Shown here: positions 36,701 through 45,254 of the stretch, piece after piece
How the letters are laid out: each line of letters starts with the position of its first letter
Numbering within the stretch: the stretch's first letter is position 1
Origin: JAAFHB01 sp942493325
GTDB taxonomy: Bacteria > Bacteroidota > Bacteroidia > Bacteroidales > Prolixibacteraceae
DNA: 64,000 bases
Direction: 5' to 3'
NCBI GenBank assembly: GCA_942493325.1
Contig: OW818689.1
Coordinates: forward strand, 6,138,001-6,202,000
Program-made: the position numbers and the translations under genes
The notes under the pieces: model-generated
Database searches by the model: none
What the model was told of the DNA's origin: nothing
The model's input: only the letters and a program-made list of their open reading frames with translations

Positions 36701-37902
36701 GTCGGATCAAAATTAGAGAACCCGGTATTGTTTTCAGATTGATCGGTGGCTTCAACACCTAAAACCCAATTGTAACATGCCGGGAAATTAGGTTCGTACA
36801 GTGGCCAGGGAGGACAGGGAAGGTCAGTCTTGGTATTCATATTTCCTGCAGCGGCCACTATTAATCCTTTAGAATAAGCATATTCCATGGCTAAGCGGAT
36901 TGTAATTGATTCACCGCTACTCGACCAACTGTTGCTAAAAACAGTACAACCATTTTTTGCTGCATACCAGAATCCTTCAGCAATATGTGAAAAGTAGCCA
37001 ATGCCATTGCTCTGAAAAACTTTGATAGGCATGATTTTCGCACCCCAACTTACTCCTGAAATTCCGATTCCATTATTCGATTCTGCTCCTGCAATACCTG
37101 CACAATGTGTTCCATGACTGTTATCGTCCTTCGGATTATTGTCCTGATTCACAAAATCCCATCCCCTGATATCATCGATAAAACCGTTGTTGTCATCATC
37201 GATTCCATTGTCAGGAATCTCATCCCTATTATTCCATATTTTTGTTGCCAAATCAGGATGCAACCAATCTACTCCGGTATCTAGTATCCCAATGACCTGA
37301 GTCGTATCACCGGTTGTGTAACTCCACAATGAATCTGCTTTGACTGCAGGGAGATACCATTGTGAACTGTAAAGCGGATCGTTCGGAACAACGCTTCCGC
37401 TAATTTGAGCTCCCTTATGGGACAGCTTTTTTTCTGTAAGAATTGGTGACGATGGGATCAGATCATGAATATACGCAACCCCATTGAGTTCAGCATATTC
37501 CACATCGGGAAGTGCTTTAAAATCGGCAACAACCTGAGTGGCATCCTGCTCTTCGGGGAAGTTCAATTTATAAATATTGTAAAGCTGTGAAAGTTGTTTT
37601 CGACTTCCGTCTGGAAGCGTAATAAATTGTGCAGACTTCAGCCTGGGAACATTTTGGAAGACCTTACCCATATCTTTGACTCCCCATTTCCTGGCTATTG
37701 CATCAATCGCAGAATTTCCTGTCTTCATCACTCCGGCCGATTTCAACAACGAAATGTTTGTCTCGTCCTTAAACTTCACAATGACCTCACCCTTCTTATG
37801 TTTAATTTTCATGGCCAGGTCGTAAGCCTTGTGAGTTGTTTGCGATTGGAGGTTAATTATATTACCAAACAGCATAATCAACATTATAAGTTCCCTTTTC
37901 AT
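33784..37902 (-). CDS. Subtilisin-like protease with dockerin repeat and type IX sorting domain (downstream paralog)
   Basis: A 1372-residue secreted S8 protease. After a signal peptide and a prodomain (EVIVKFKDETNISLLKSAG), the catalytic triad is visible: Asp in GILDTGVDWLHPDL (about 206), His in DNSHGTHCAGIAG (about 263), Ser in SGTSMACPLVAGS (about 447), with the oxyanion Asn in VAAAGNMN (about 350). Next come CARDB-like and right-handed-helix-like segments, then an FN3-like module. A dockerin-type pair of calcium loops lies at about 1097-1154: GDANGDLAINVLDITSIVAY and ADYNGDGKINVLDIVAVVNV. A cohesin-like short domain and a type IX sorting domain (about 1284-1372, LGQNFPNPFSNLTTIPYL) follow. 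A second paralog lies 100 bases upstream in the same direction. It is probably exported across the outer membrane and surface-bound or released. Confidence 0.92.
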   Translation of the reverse strand: MKRELIMLIMLFGNIINLQSQTTHKAYDLAMKIKHKKGEVIVKFKDETNISLLKSAGVMKTGNSAIDAIARKWGVKDMGKVFQNVPRLKSAQFITLPDGSRKQLSQLYNIYKLNFPEEQDATQVVADFKALPDVEYAELNGVAYIHDLIPSSPILTEKKLSHKGAQISGSVVPNDPLYSSQWYLPAVKADSLWSYTTGDTTQVIGILDTGVDWLHPDLATKIWNNRDEIPDNGIDDDNNGFIDDIRGWDFVNQDNNPKDDNSHGTHCAGIAGAESNNGIGISGVSWGAKIMPIKVFQSNGIGYFSHIAEGFWYAAKNGCTVFSNSWSSSGESITIRLAMEYAYSKGLIVAAAGNMNTKTDLPCPPWPLYEPNFPACYNWVLGVEATDQSENNTGFSNFDPTGPVISDGRPYGSIYFNEHDYNYEMRAPGVSVMSTVPNGQYRAYSGTSMACPLVAGSIALMKSYDPKLSNEQVFAKLIQTIKLNKMQAGVLNILKCTTTNPPPELYYVKNEISDTQPGDDNDGRPDAGETINMHVTVKNAGGFGDSIYAMLRFAEFEDKTVAKILDNNCYLGRISTYGTQTSLDAIKIKIDSNLVDARMISFQILIYQQGKRDTIYNKISIKVEHGIEIHGTYAGLLHLKGNAYYLVTEPSIIDSLIIDPGVILRFKNNAFLMIMKHLYAVGTPDDRITFKGADDSFVHSITMANNAYSNFSYCIFQDGAPLWNTYLVNPTKIHHSLFRNNFSKNLFSFKNEGNYQYNVFTENNFSWPNAENAMIKAWEIATFKNNILADNQDLNKTAALMIYGHHLPYPQGLDSIINNTFINNNKYSVSTSDWNGWPMGIYKLNQNYWGTSDIATINLQILDFYENSSVSVLEPKTILQTPPESCHGVTWKVEINEKNPQDTSLIIGNGPTKFSVYFNRPMDPAFTPFLTFGVRFPYTQNVALDSARWSSDHKTWTAYKTIDVSTGDGENMIRVAYAKDLEHFEIPIERSRFKFVVQAASSQSLEFIATPGIGKVKLEWPLSDKTNVVGYNMYRFTIPTSSTFSDTVLINNTLITDSLYTDFSVNPGTKYYYIFKPVRTDLSSGDFSKVVQATPFDAPNGDANGDLAINVLDITSIVAYLLNNNPQPFIFEAADYNGDGKINVLDIVAVVNVILGKKSAMVASNQQIHLYVKNDTLFADTPVEIGGIQFEINGATAVEDIQKLKALEGFESGYSQQENGLQLLYYSMSGKSIPAGNGIPLLKLKNGSGITEAIFADKTGTSIAVDFLVPEIGRILDNPKKLVAELGQNFPNPFSNLTTIPYLIFEPVDEAVIRIFNIAGQEVKIIRLPNPIIGEHLLQWDSDFHKGLLVCVLEVRQGKKQFVCPARKMIVN

Positions 37903-38002
37903 ATTTTAGGTTTTTCAATTATTTTATCCCAAATGGGACCATACTTTGATAAACATGGAATTACGTATAAAAAATTCAAAAGCTCTGTTAAATTATTTTG
38001 CA

Positions 38003-41000
38003 TTATTGCACGATCATTTTTCTTGCCGGGCAGACAATTTGCTTTTTTCCCTGCCTGACTTCCAGAATATAGACAAACAGTCCCTTGTGAGTTCCAGAAT
38101 CCCAAAGCAACAAATGCTCTCCAACAATTGGATTTGGTAACCGGATGATTCTCAATTCCTGGCCATTCACACTGAAAATACGGACCACCGCCTCATCAAC
38201 TGGTTCATAAATCCGTATAGGAATCGTCGTCTGACGATTGAATGGATTAGGGAAGTTTTGCCCTAACTCGGCTACTAACTTCTTTGGATTATCAAGGATT
38301 TTCCCGATTTCGGAAACCAGGAAATCAACAGCGATGGGGGTTCCAATTTTATCTGCAAAAATGGCCTCTGTAATTCCGCTTCCCTTTTTCAGTTTCAGTA
38401 AAGGAATACGGTCACCGGCAGGAATATTTTTGCCCGACATGCTGTAATAAAGCAACCGCAATCCATTTTCCAGCTGGCTGTAACCTGATTCGAAACCTTC
38501 GAGCGCCTTAAGTTTTTGGATCTCCTCAACCGAAGTAGCGCCGCTAATATCAAACTGGATTCCTCCAATGGCAATAGGAGCATCGGCAAATAGCGTATCG
38601 TTTTTCACATACAGATGGATTTGCTCATTCTGCGCAAGCTCTGCAGATTTCTTTCCGCCATTCAGTACAAGATTTACCACCCCTACAATATCGAGCACAT
38701 TGACGTTTTTATCGCCATTGTAATCGGCTGCTTCTGTAATAAATGGCTGCGGGTTGTTGTTCAGCAGATAAGCAACGATAGTGGTAATATCGAGCACATT
38801 CACATTTAAATCGCCGTTGGCATCGCCTTTACTTGCTGTAAACGGCATCGCGCTGACCACCTTCGACGAATCGGTTTCGGAAAGGTTGGTACGTAGCACT
38901 TTATAATAGTAGTAGTACTTTTTGTTTGGGATTACACTAAAGTCCGTATAAAGGGTATCGGCGATTAAAGATTTATTGATCAGTAAAGGCGGTGTTAGGG
39001 TAGAGTCGTTAATATGCTCCATCCGGTACATATTGAATCCCAATCCATCGGCCAACGCGCTGTTGTTCCACTCCATTTTTACTTTTCCCAACCCTGGCAT
39101 AGCCATAAAATCAGCCGAAGCAGAGTTGGCCGCATTTACAATCACCCGAAAACGGCTGTCTTCAATGGGGATATCGAAATGATCATTGTCTTTTGCACCT
39201 ACGACCCTGATTGTATTGATTCCATCACCCGTGGTCAGTTTAACGGTTCCGTAAACCGTATATCTCATTGAATCGGAACTCCAGGTTCCCTCTTCTGCAA
39301 TTGCTGTTTGTGAGTAGGGGTAACGCACCCCCATCGAAACCGTTGGCGGGTATTTGATATCCATTGCCCGGTTAAAATAAACCTCGTATTTTTGTTTTCC
39401 TACTCCAATTGGATCCAACTGATCGTATTCATCCTGGGCATCTTTGCCATTGATTACTACTTTCCAAACAATTCCATGGGCCTCTCGTGAGGGATGTTTC
39501 ATTTTATTCGAAATGTCATACCATTCTCCTTGACCTCTTTCAGGGAAATCAATAATTGTCTTGTTTATTTTATCTTCACTGAAAGTTCCATAGTAAAGTG
39601 AGTCAAGTTTGACAACACTAAAACCACCAGACATTGTAGAAATATTATACTCTTTATTGAAATAAGAACTTACATTTGAAAAAACATTATTATGAAAATT
39701 AATTCCATTGCCAAAAATTGTACCTGCTAAATTTAATTCCGACCAACGATTTATATTGTTAATAATGTTACAATTTTTTAAAGAACTAAAATTGAAAAGT
39801 AGTGGAAATTCAGAAGTATTATTATAAAAACATGAATTTTCGAAACTTATATTACTAGTAACTCTGGGACCAATATTATTGTTAATAATACAATTTTTAA
39901 AGGCATGTGATGAAGATGAAATAGCATAGTAGTCCCAATTTGTAACACAATCTTTAATAATTGAATATTCTATTTTAGAATTATAACCAGATTCTATGGA
40001 AATTCCAGCCCATCCTTGACCATTATTGCGTTTTGTAAATATTATCAGACTATCACTTGTTCCAATAGCATTAACATTTCCTGCTACAACCAATCTTTTT
40101 CCGTCTCCAAACTTTAAAGTAGTTCCGGGCTTAATCGTCAGTGTAACTCCAAGTGGTATCGCAATATTATCTGTAATAATATATTGTTTGTTGGGATACA
40201 AGGTCATGTCTTTACTGATAATCCCTTTTAACTCTACCCCGTTTTCAATATTAATTGTAATGGCTTGACTTTTTTCACCCTGATGGTCTCCATACCAGGT
40301 TTTTAAGTTAAAAACGATGTCCCGTCCATCGCTGATATCAGCAGCCAATTTTAATTTTAAGGAAATTGCATTCTCTTTGGTTGCATAAGCAGAAACCGCT
40401 CCGATACTTGCTTCGGCAGATTGGATCGTTGCCGCTATTTTATCTTCAAATTCACCAAACTCAATCCCAACCTTAACATCGTTGGCCTGACCCCAGGTAT
40501 TCCTAACTTTTACTTTTAGCTCAATGGTTTCGCCGGCATCGGGTCGTCCATCCTTATCTCCTTCAATTGTATCAGCTACAAAATACGAGACAATATTTAG
40601 CTTCGGTACAGGAATAATATTAAGCGCGGCTTCCAAATCAATGTGTTGTCCTACAGAATTGATAAAATTTCCGAACAGCAGTTCCTGTGATTCTGTAGGT
40701 TTTTGCTTGCGATACAGCGATACGGCACCCGCCACGAGTGGAGCGGCCATCGAAGTTCCGTTGTATTCGCGGTAGTTACCACCAGGAACACAAGAGAGAA
40801 TTCCTGCACCGGGAGCCTTTAATTCGTAGTTGAATAGGTCGGAATAATTGGAAAAGACAGGTCCATCCTGGTCAAAATTAGAGAATCCAGCCCGTTCTCC
40901 TGTTGCATTTGCTTCCACCCCTAAAACAAAAGAATAACCTCCAGGGTACATTGGCGCACCAAGTCTCATGTCTGGACATTTTCCAGGACCGATACATAAG

Positions 41001-42118
41001 GCATCATTCCCTGCAGCGGCTACCAAAACGGCTGTTGAATAGGCACTGGCCAGTGCATTTTTCAGGGTCATCGATTCGGCATAAGAACCAAAACTCATAT
41101 TGATGACCGTGGCGCCATTGGTTGCAGCATAGGTAACCCCTTTTGCAATCGTTGCAGCATCACCTTTCCCTGAAGACTGAAATACTTTAACGGGCATGAT
41201 CCGCGCTTTCCAGTTGGCGCCTGCTATTCCAATACCGTTGTTTCCGACTGCGGCTGCGATTCCGGCCACATGGGTTCCGTGCGAGTTATCGTCCATGGGA
41301 TTGTTATCGTTGCTGATATAATCCCAACCGCGAACATCGTCAATCAGTCCGTTACCATCATCGTCACGGCCATTGTCCGGGATTTCCAGTTTGTTTTTCC
41401 AGATATTGGCGGCAAGATCCGGATGTTGCCAGTCTACGCCTGTGTCGAGAATCGCGATAATACCAGTAGAATCACCCGTAGTGGTGTTCCATACCACATC
41501 AATTTTCGTAACGGGGATGCCCCATTGGGAGTTATAAAGTGGATCGTTGGGAATAAGTCCGCCGGCACTTGCCGAAAGTTCTGAATTGCCAGGCTGGTTA
41601 ATCGCCTCTGCCAGGCTCATTTCAGGTCCTGCCGGTTTAAAGTCACCAATACTGTACACAAAATTAGGTTCAGCATATTCCACTTCGTGCAATCCCTTCA
41701 GTTCTTCGATGAATTTATAAATATCAGTTGGTGCATTTCCTGTCGATTTGAGCTGGGGAATCGTTATCTTATAAATATTGTCGAGGTTCGGAATCTTCAT
41801 CTCCCTTCCCTGGGGGTCTTTCACCGTTTTGGCGCTCTTTAGTTTCTTTACTGTCGGGAAAAGTTTTTCAAGCGAACCGGCTCCGTTGGCTTTTAATACC
41901 TGGTCAACAGAACTGATCCCCGCTGATTTCAGATTGGTTCCGGAAGTGAGAGTTACTGCGTCCTTAAACTTGACGAGTACTTCGTTAGGAATAAAATTCA
42001 TCTGGTCGGCACGGATGTCGCGTGGCCGGTCGCTGGTGTTCTCCATGAAACGATCGGCTTCCTGTGCGAATAAGGTGATGGTGCAAAAGAATAGCAGAAA
42101 GGTGATTAGGTTTTTCAT
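38003..42118 (-). CDS. Subtilisin-like protease with dockerin repeat and type IX sorting domain (upstream paralog)
   Basis: A 1371-residue paralog of the next gene downstream with the same architecture: signal peptide (ITFLLFFCTITLFAQ), prodomain (EVLVKFKDAVTLTSGTNL), S8 catalytic domain with Asp in IAILDTGVDWQHPDL (about 221), His in DNSHGTHVAGIAA (about 279), Asn in VAAAGNDA (about 370) and Ser in NGTSMAAPLVAGA (about 454). The middle has a beta-helix-like stretch of isolated Asn-rich turns (about 690-800). Dockerin loops GDANGDLNVNVLDITTIVAY and ADYNGDKNVNVLDIVGVVNL lie at about 1093-1151, and a sorting domain at about 1283-1371. The last 280 residues are far more alike between the two paralogs than the middle, so either recent duplication of the tail or gene conversion is likely. 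First gene of the minus-strand block. Confidence 0.92.
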   Translation of the reverse strand: MKNLITFLLFFCTITLFAQEADRFMENTSDRPRDIRADQMNFIPNEVLVKFKDAVTLTSGTNLKSAGISSVDQVLKANGAGSLEKLFPTVKKLKSAKTVKDPQGREMKIPNLDNIYKITIPQLKSTGNAPTDIYKFIEELKGLHEVEYAEPNFVYSIGDFKPAGPEMSLAEAINQPGNSELSASAGGLIPNDPLYNSQWGIPVTKIDVVWNTTTGDSTGIIAILDTGVDWQHPDLAANIWKNKLEIPDNGRDDDGNGLIDDVRGWDYISNDNNPMDDNSHGTHVAGIAAAVGNNGIGIAGANWKARIMPVKVFQSSGKGDAATIAKGVTYAATNGATVINMSFGSYAESMTLKNALASAYSTAVLVAAAGNDALCIGPGKCPDMRLGAPMYPGGYSFVLGVEANATGERAGFSNFDQDGPVFSNYSDLFNYELKAPGAGILSCVPGGNYREYNGTSMAAPLVAGAVSLYRKQKPTESQELLFGNFINSVGQHIDLEAALNIIPVPKLNIVSYFVADTIEGDKDGRPDAGETIELKVKVRNTWGQANDVKVGIEFGEFEDKIAATIQSAEASIGAVSAYATKENAISLKLKLAADISDGRDIVFNLKTWYGDHQGEKSQAITINIENGVELKGIISKDMTLYPNKQYIITDNIAIPLGVTLTIKPGTTLKFGDGKRLVVAGNVNAIGTSDSLIIFTKRNNGQGWAGISIESGYNSKIEYSIIKDCVTNWDYYAISSSSHAFKNCIINNNIGPRVTSNISFENSCFYNNTSEFPLLFNFSSLKNCNIINNINRWSELNLAGTIFGNGINFHNNVFSNVSSYFNKEYNISTMSGGFSVVKLDSLYYGTFSEDKINKTIIDFPERGQGEWYDISNKMKHPSREAHGIVWKVVINGKDAQDEYDQLDPIGVGKQKYEVYFNRAMDIKYPPTVSMGVRYPYSQTAIAEEGTWSSDSMRYTVYGTVKLTTGDGINTIRVVGAKDNDHFDIPIEDSRFRVIVNAANSASADFMAMPGLGKVKMEWNNSALADGLGFNMYRMEHINDSTLTPPLLINKSLIADTLYTDFSVIPNKKYYYYYKVLRTNLSETDSSKVVSAMPFTASKGDANGDLNVNVLDITTIVAYLLNNNPQPFITEAADYNGDKNVNVLDIVGVVNLVLNGGKKSAELAQNEQIHLYVKNDTLFADAPIAIGGIQFDISGATSVEEIQKLKALEGFESGYSQLENGLRLLYYSMSGKNIPAGDRIPLLKLKKGSGITEAIFADKIGTPIAVDFLVSEIGKILDNPKKLVAELGQNFPNPFNRQTTIPIRIYEPVDEAVVRIFSVNGQELRIIRLPNPIVGEHLLLWDSGTHKGLFVYILEVRQGKKQIVCPARKMIVQ

Positions 42119-42149
42119 TATTTTAGGTTTTTATTTTTCAATATTTAGT

Positions 42150-42370
42150 TGTTAGTTACACTGAGAACCACGAAGGATTCACAACTTGTCCCGTGAAACG
42201 GGATAGGACCTTGGAGAGTAAAAATCTCTTTGTTTTCTTTGCGTCCTCTCTGTGCAACTCTGTGTATTCTCTGTGTAACTCTCCTGAGAAATCGGTACAA
42301 GTCGCGTAATTTTTTTTTGTAACACAGAGGACCACAGAGGATTCACAGAGAGCCACAGAGGAAAAGAGTC
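42150..42370. repeat. CACAGAG/CTCTGTG repeat cluster with a shared 50-bp unit
   Basis: Noncoding. It holds runs of CTCTGTG and CACAGAG units and the segment GAACCACGAAGGATTCACAA followed by a CCCGTGAAACGGG hairpin, which recurs with few changes at 44528-44573 on the other side of the ISNCY-like element. A frame of 83 codons here is a by-product of the repeats. Confidence 0.6.
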
Positions 42371-42381
42371 GTATAGTTTTT

Positions 42382-42753
42382 TTATCGTACATATCTCTTA
42401 ATCCCATTTTTGAGGATGGTCACATAAAAATTAATCATCAGTCCAACTTTTTTATCTGAAAACTTCATGTAGGTTAATACCTGTGCCTCATGGACCGGAT
42501 TAAATACTTCAACAGTTTTTAATTCAACCACTACACAATTTTCAACCAACACATCAACCCGGTATCCACAATCCAGTCTTATCTCCTTGTAAACCACTGG
42601 TACCGGCTTTTGTCGCTCAAACCTTAACCCTGCTTGCTGAAGTTCGTAACATAAGCATTCTTCATAAGCCGATTCAAGTAATCCGGGTCCAAGCTACCGG
42701 TGTACTTCGATTGCACACCCAATAACAATTTCAGTTATTTTGTTAATGTCCAT
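42382..42753 (-). pseudogene. GxxExxY family protein interrupted by an amber codon
   Basis: From ATG at 42753 the frame reads MDINKITEIVIGCAIEVHR, TAG (42694-42696), LGPGLLESAYEECLCYELQQ and on through VVYKEIRLDCGYRVDVLVEN and VVVELKTVEVFNPVHEAQVL to a stop at 42382, 123 codons in all. This is the complete GxxExxY (PDDEXK-like) family: the EVHR.LGPGLLESAYE and LDCGYR.D.LVEN..VVELK motifs are its hallmarks. A single change, for example CAG to TAG, inactivates it unless read through. Function of the family is unknown. The ISNCY-like element begins 6 bases before its ATG, so its promoter is displaced as well. Confidence 0.82.
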
Positions 42754-42758
42754 TTGAT

Positions 42759-44448
42759 TAATTAGAGTCTGTCTGTAATAGATAAAATATATGAATATCA
42801 GGCACATATCTTAGGTTTATCCAAATCTTCTTTGTATCTTGTTATCGAATTAAAGATAGCTTTTATAATGAAAATATTTAACGACCTGGTGTTGAAATTT
42901 GAAAAATCTGATTGGGCCAAGAATCCCGAGTTTGGTGTGATCGACACTATTCTTGAACTTCATCCTGAAATTTACGGCATTTTCAAATTCGATATAGCTG
43001 GCAATGAAGAGGTTAACAATTTTGGACGTGGTGATACACCCACTGTTGAACAGATTGTCAGGGCTGCGATTTATAAAGAGTTAAAAGGTTATGACTATCG
43101 GGAACTTGAATATGCACAAAGCGATTCACGGATTTGTGCTACATTTATTAAGCTTGATGAGCGCAAACCATTTTGTTTTCAGACATTCCAGAAGTTCATT
43201 TCCAGAATAAGTGAAGATACCCTTCACAAAGTATTGGTTGAGCTGATTAAAATTGCCATTGACGAAGGCTATGAAGATATAAGCAAAATCAGACAGGACA
43301 GCACAGTTGTCAAAAGCAATATTCATTACCCGACCAATAATTCACTCGTTTGGGACTGTATTCATGAAAGCCACCGTCTGCTGAGCCACCTCAAAGAAGA
43401 GGTCGGTGTACTTTCGTTTATCGATTATACCAAATCTGCCAAAACCACCTATTTCAAGATAAACGTCACCAAGTCAAAAGATAAGCAAGCCGATCTCTTT
43501 AATAAACAGTTAGTTACATTCACAAAGGCGATCAATCAGGTTTCCAATATTATAAAAAAAAAGTTCGACAGCCTCGGCCTTAAAGCATACATTTTTATCA
43601 CAGAACTTGAAGAACTGCTGCCATTGATGGAAAAGGTTTACAGCATGACTTATCGGAAACAGATTCAGGACGAGTCAGTACCGAACGACCAAAAATTGTT
43701 CTCGATATACGAACTACACGCTGACATTATTGTCAAGGGTGGACGCGAAGTACAATTCGGTCACAAGGTAAATCTGGCCACAGGAAAAAGCAACCTGATC
43801 ATTGATTGTGTTATACCTGCGGGAATCCAGCTGATATTACTTTATTCAACCCTACCATTGACAGGGTGATAGATAACTACGGGATAACTCCCAGAGATTC
43901 ATCTGCTGATGGCGGATATGCCAGTCAGGGAAGCTTAGATCATTGCAAATCAAAAGGTATAGTAAATATTGTATTCAATAAAGTAACAAAAAGCCTTAAA
44001 AATGTTGCCACCAGCCTCAATATGGAAACACGTTTGAAGAAATGGCGAAGCGGTATTGAAGCCGCTATTTCAAACCTCAAACGGGGCTTCGACTTGAGGA
44101 TTTGTAACTGGAAAGGATTTAAACATTTCAAAGCAAAGGTGATGTGGAGTGTCCTGGGTTATAACTTCAGGGTACTCACTAACATGACATTGTCCCGAAT
44201 AGCGGGACTTGCCTGAAAAGATTAATTGAGAGATTAGCAATTTTTATCACAACACTTTAGTTTGAACGCCCTTAAGCTTGTTATTATGTTAGTTAGATTG
44301 ATTGGTTGAAAATACTGGAGCATATTTTTCAAAGAAAAACACGAAAAGCAAAAGTTTGAACGCAAATCATCATCAAATCGTCGGGAAAATAAAATGCGTA
44401 GGACCAAAAAATCAAAATAAGGTGACTTTACAGACAGACTCTAATTAG
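42759..44448. mobile_element. ISNCY-like insertion sequence, transposase frameshifted
   Basis: Perfect inverted ends: TAATTAGAGTCTGTCTGTAA at 42759-42778 and its complement at 44429-44448. The outer TAATTA is itself palindromic and may be the duplicated target rather than element DNA. Length about 1.69 kb with one transposase gene, broken by a frameshift. It inserted directly upstream of the GxxExxY gene. Confidence 0.8.
42868..44216 (+). pseudogene. ISNCY-like transposase with frameshift
   Basis: DDE transposase in two frames. The first starts at ATG 42868 (MKIFNDLVLKFEKSDWAKNP; an earlier in-frame start at 42832 is less likely) and contains the first Asp in KIRQDSTVVKSNIHY. It runs out of frame after VNLATGKSNLIIDCVIPAG near 43820. 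The second continues as GNPADITLFNPTIDRVIDNY, DSSADGGYASQGS (second Asp) and WRSGIEAAISNLKRGF (Glu), ending at 44216. Adding one G to the GGG run at about 43820-43822 would join them, so a lost base is the simplest lesion. The shift corresponds to a -1 change of frame, but no classical slippery heptamer is seen. Confidence 0.82.
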
Positions 44449-44459
44449 TTGGTTTTTAA

Positions 44460-44660
44460 TTTTTTTCCTTTCTCTGTGAACCTCTGTGATTTCTCTGTGT
44501 AACTCTGTGTAATATATATTGTAGCACAGAGAACCACTGAGGATTCACAACTTGTCCCATGAAACGGGAGAGAACTACAGCGGATTTACAACTTCATTTT
44601 GTCTTTCAGTGTTACTGTTCCCGAAAATTAAAATTCGGTACAAGTCTTGTAATTTACGGT
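44460..44660. repeat. Second copy of the CACAGAG repeat cluster
   Basis: CTCTGTGAACCTCTGTG, CTCTGTGTAACTCTGTG and CACAGAGAACCACTGAGG units are followed by ACTTGTCCCATGAAACGGGA and later TTCGGTACAAGTCTTGTAAT, all with counterparts at 42160-42310. The ISNCY-like element lies between the two copies. Confidence 0.6.
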
Positions 44661-45033
44661 ATAATGCAGGTCAATAGTAGCAAAATAGCTGGAAATCAGC
44701 GTGTGTATTGTCATGTAAGATAAATTATAGTAAGGCGGCACAAATTACGTATTTTTAACAAAAACAATCTATTGTAAAAATCATATCCGTATAAAACAGA
44801 TTGATTCTAAATGATTAGTTCAATGCTTTGTGATTGTTGTGATTCACTTCGTATGAGGATTATTCAATCATTACATAAAAATCCTCTTAGGTTTTGATTG
44901 GCAACAGTAAAGAAATGAGAGCACCGGCATCGCATCCATTTTGGCTGAAATTAAGCCCGAAGTTACCTTGAGTTAGATAATATTGGTAAGATCAAAGAGG
45001 CAGGTTATCCAGGTACAATTTAATATTTTGTAT
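44661..45033. other. Gene-free, A+T-rich stretch
   Basis: No supported coding frame, tRNA or family repeat. Short open stretches exist but none has a start, a plausible length or a recognisable motif. Confidence 0.45.
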
Positions 45034-45186
45034 TTACAACGCTATTTTCAGCCCGTTTTGTTTACGCCTGAGCTCATGGTCCCGGTAAGTGGGCATTTTT
45101 TTATCCAATTCATTCCAGAATTCCGGCGCGGAATAGGGGCCATTGCGCATTTCCGGTGAAAGTTTAATCTATTGTTGGGTGTTCAT
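45034..45186 (-). pseudogene. Small protein gene (about 50 codons) with an amber codon
   Basis: From ATG at 45186 the frame reads MNTQQ, TAG (45169-45171), IKLSPEMRNGPYSAPEFW, NELDKKMPTYRDHELRRKQ and ends NGLKIAL at 45034. The composition (charged, ordered, with PTYRDHELRR) is protein-like, unlike random reading of this A+T-rich region. It is either a complete small protein broken by one base change or the tail of a larger lost gene. Sequence upstream in another frame (CIAPDSIKVLELQNHWAS, stop overlapping the ATG) also looks coding and follows the TAG stop of the next gene in frame. I do not recognise the family. Confidence 0.45.
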
Positions 45187-45254
45187 GATGCCCAGTGGTT
45201 TTGTAATTCCAGGACTTTGATAGAATCGGGAGCAATACATAGATTTACCAGATG

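Noticed and set aside
42156..42407. 83-codon frame
   Set aside because: Entirely within dispersed repeats, and it runs into the end of the GxxExxY gene in another frame.
43806..43869. Programmed -1 frameshift in the ISNCY-like transposase
   Set aside because: The frame change has the -1 direction, but no slippery heptamer or stimulatory hairpin was seen; a lost base in GGG is simpler.
42759..44448. CACAGAG repeats on both sides read as ends of a composite transposon
   Set aside because: They lie outside the element, are imperfect, and the same units occur elsewhere without it; the real ends are the 20-bp inverted repeats.
42694..45171. Reassignment of TAG to an amino acid
   Set aside because: Several sound genes in the window end with TAG (surE, gldFG, the FAH-family gene), so TAG is a working stop codon.
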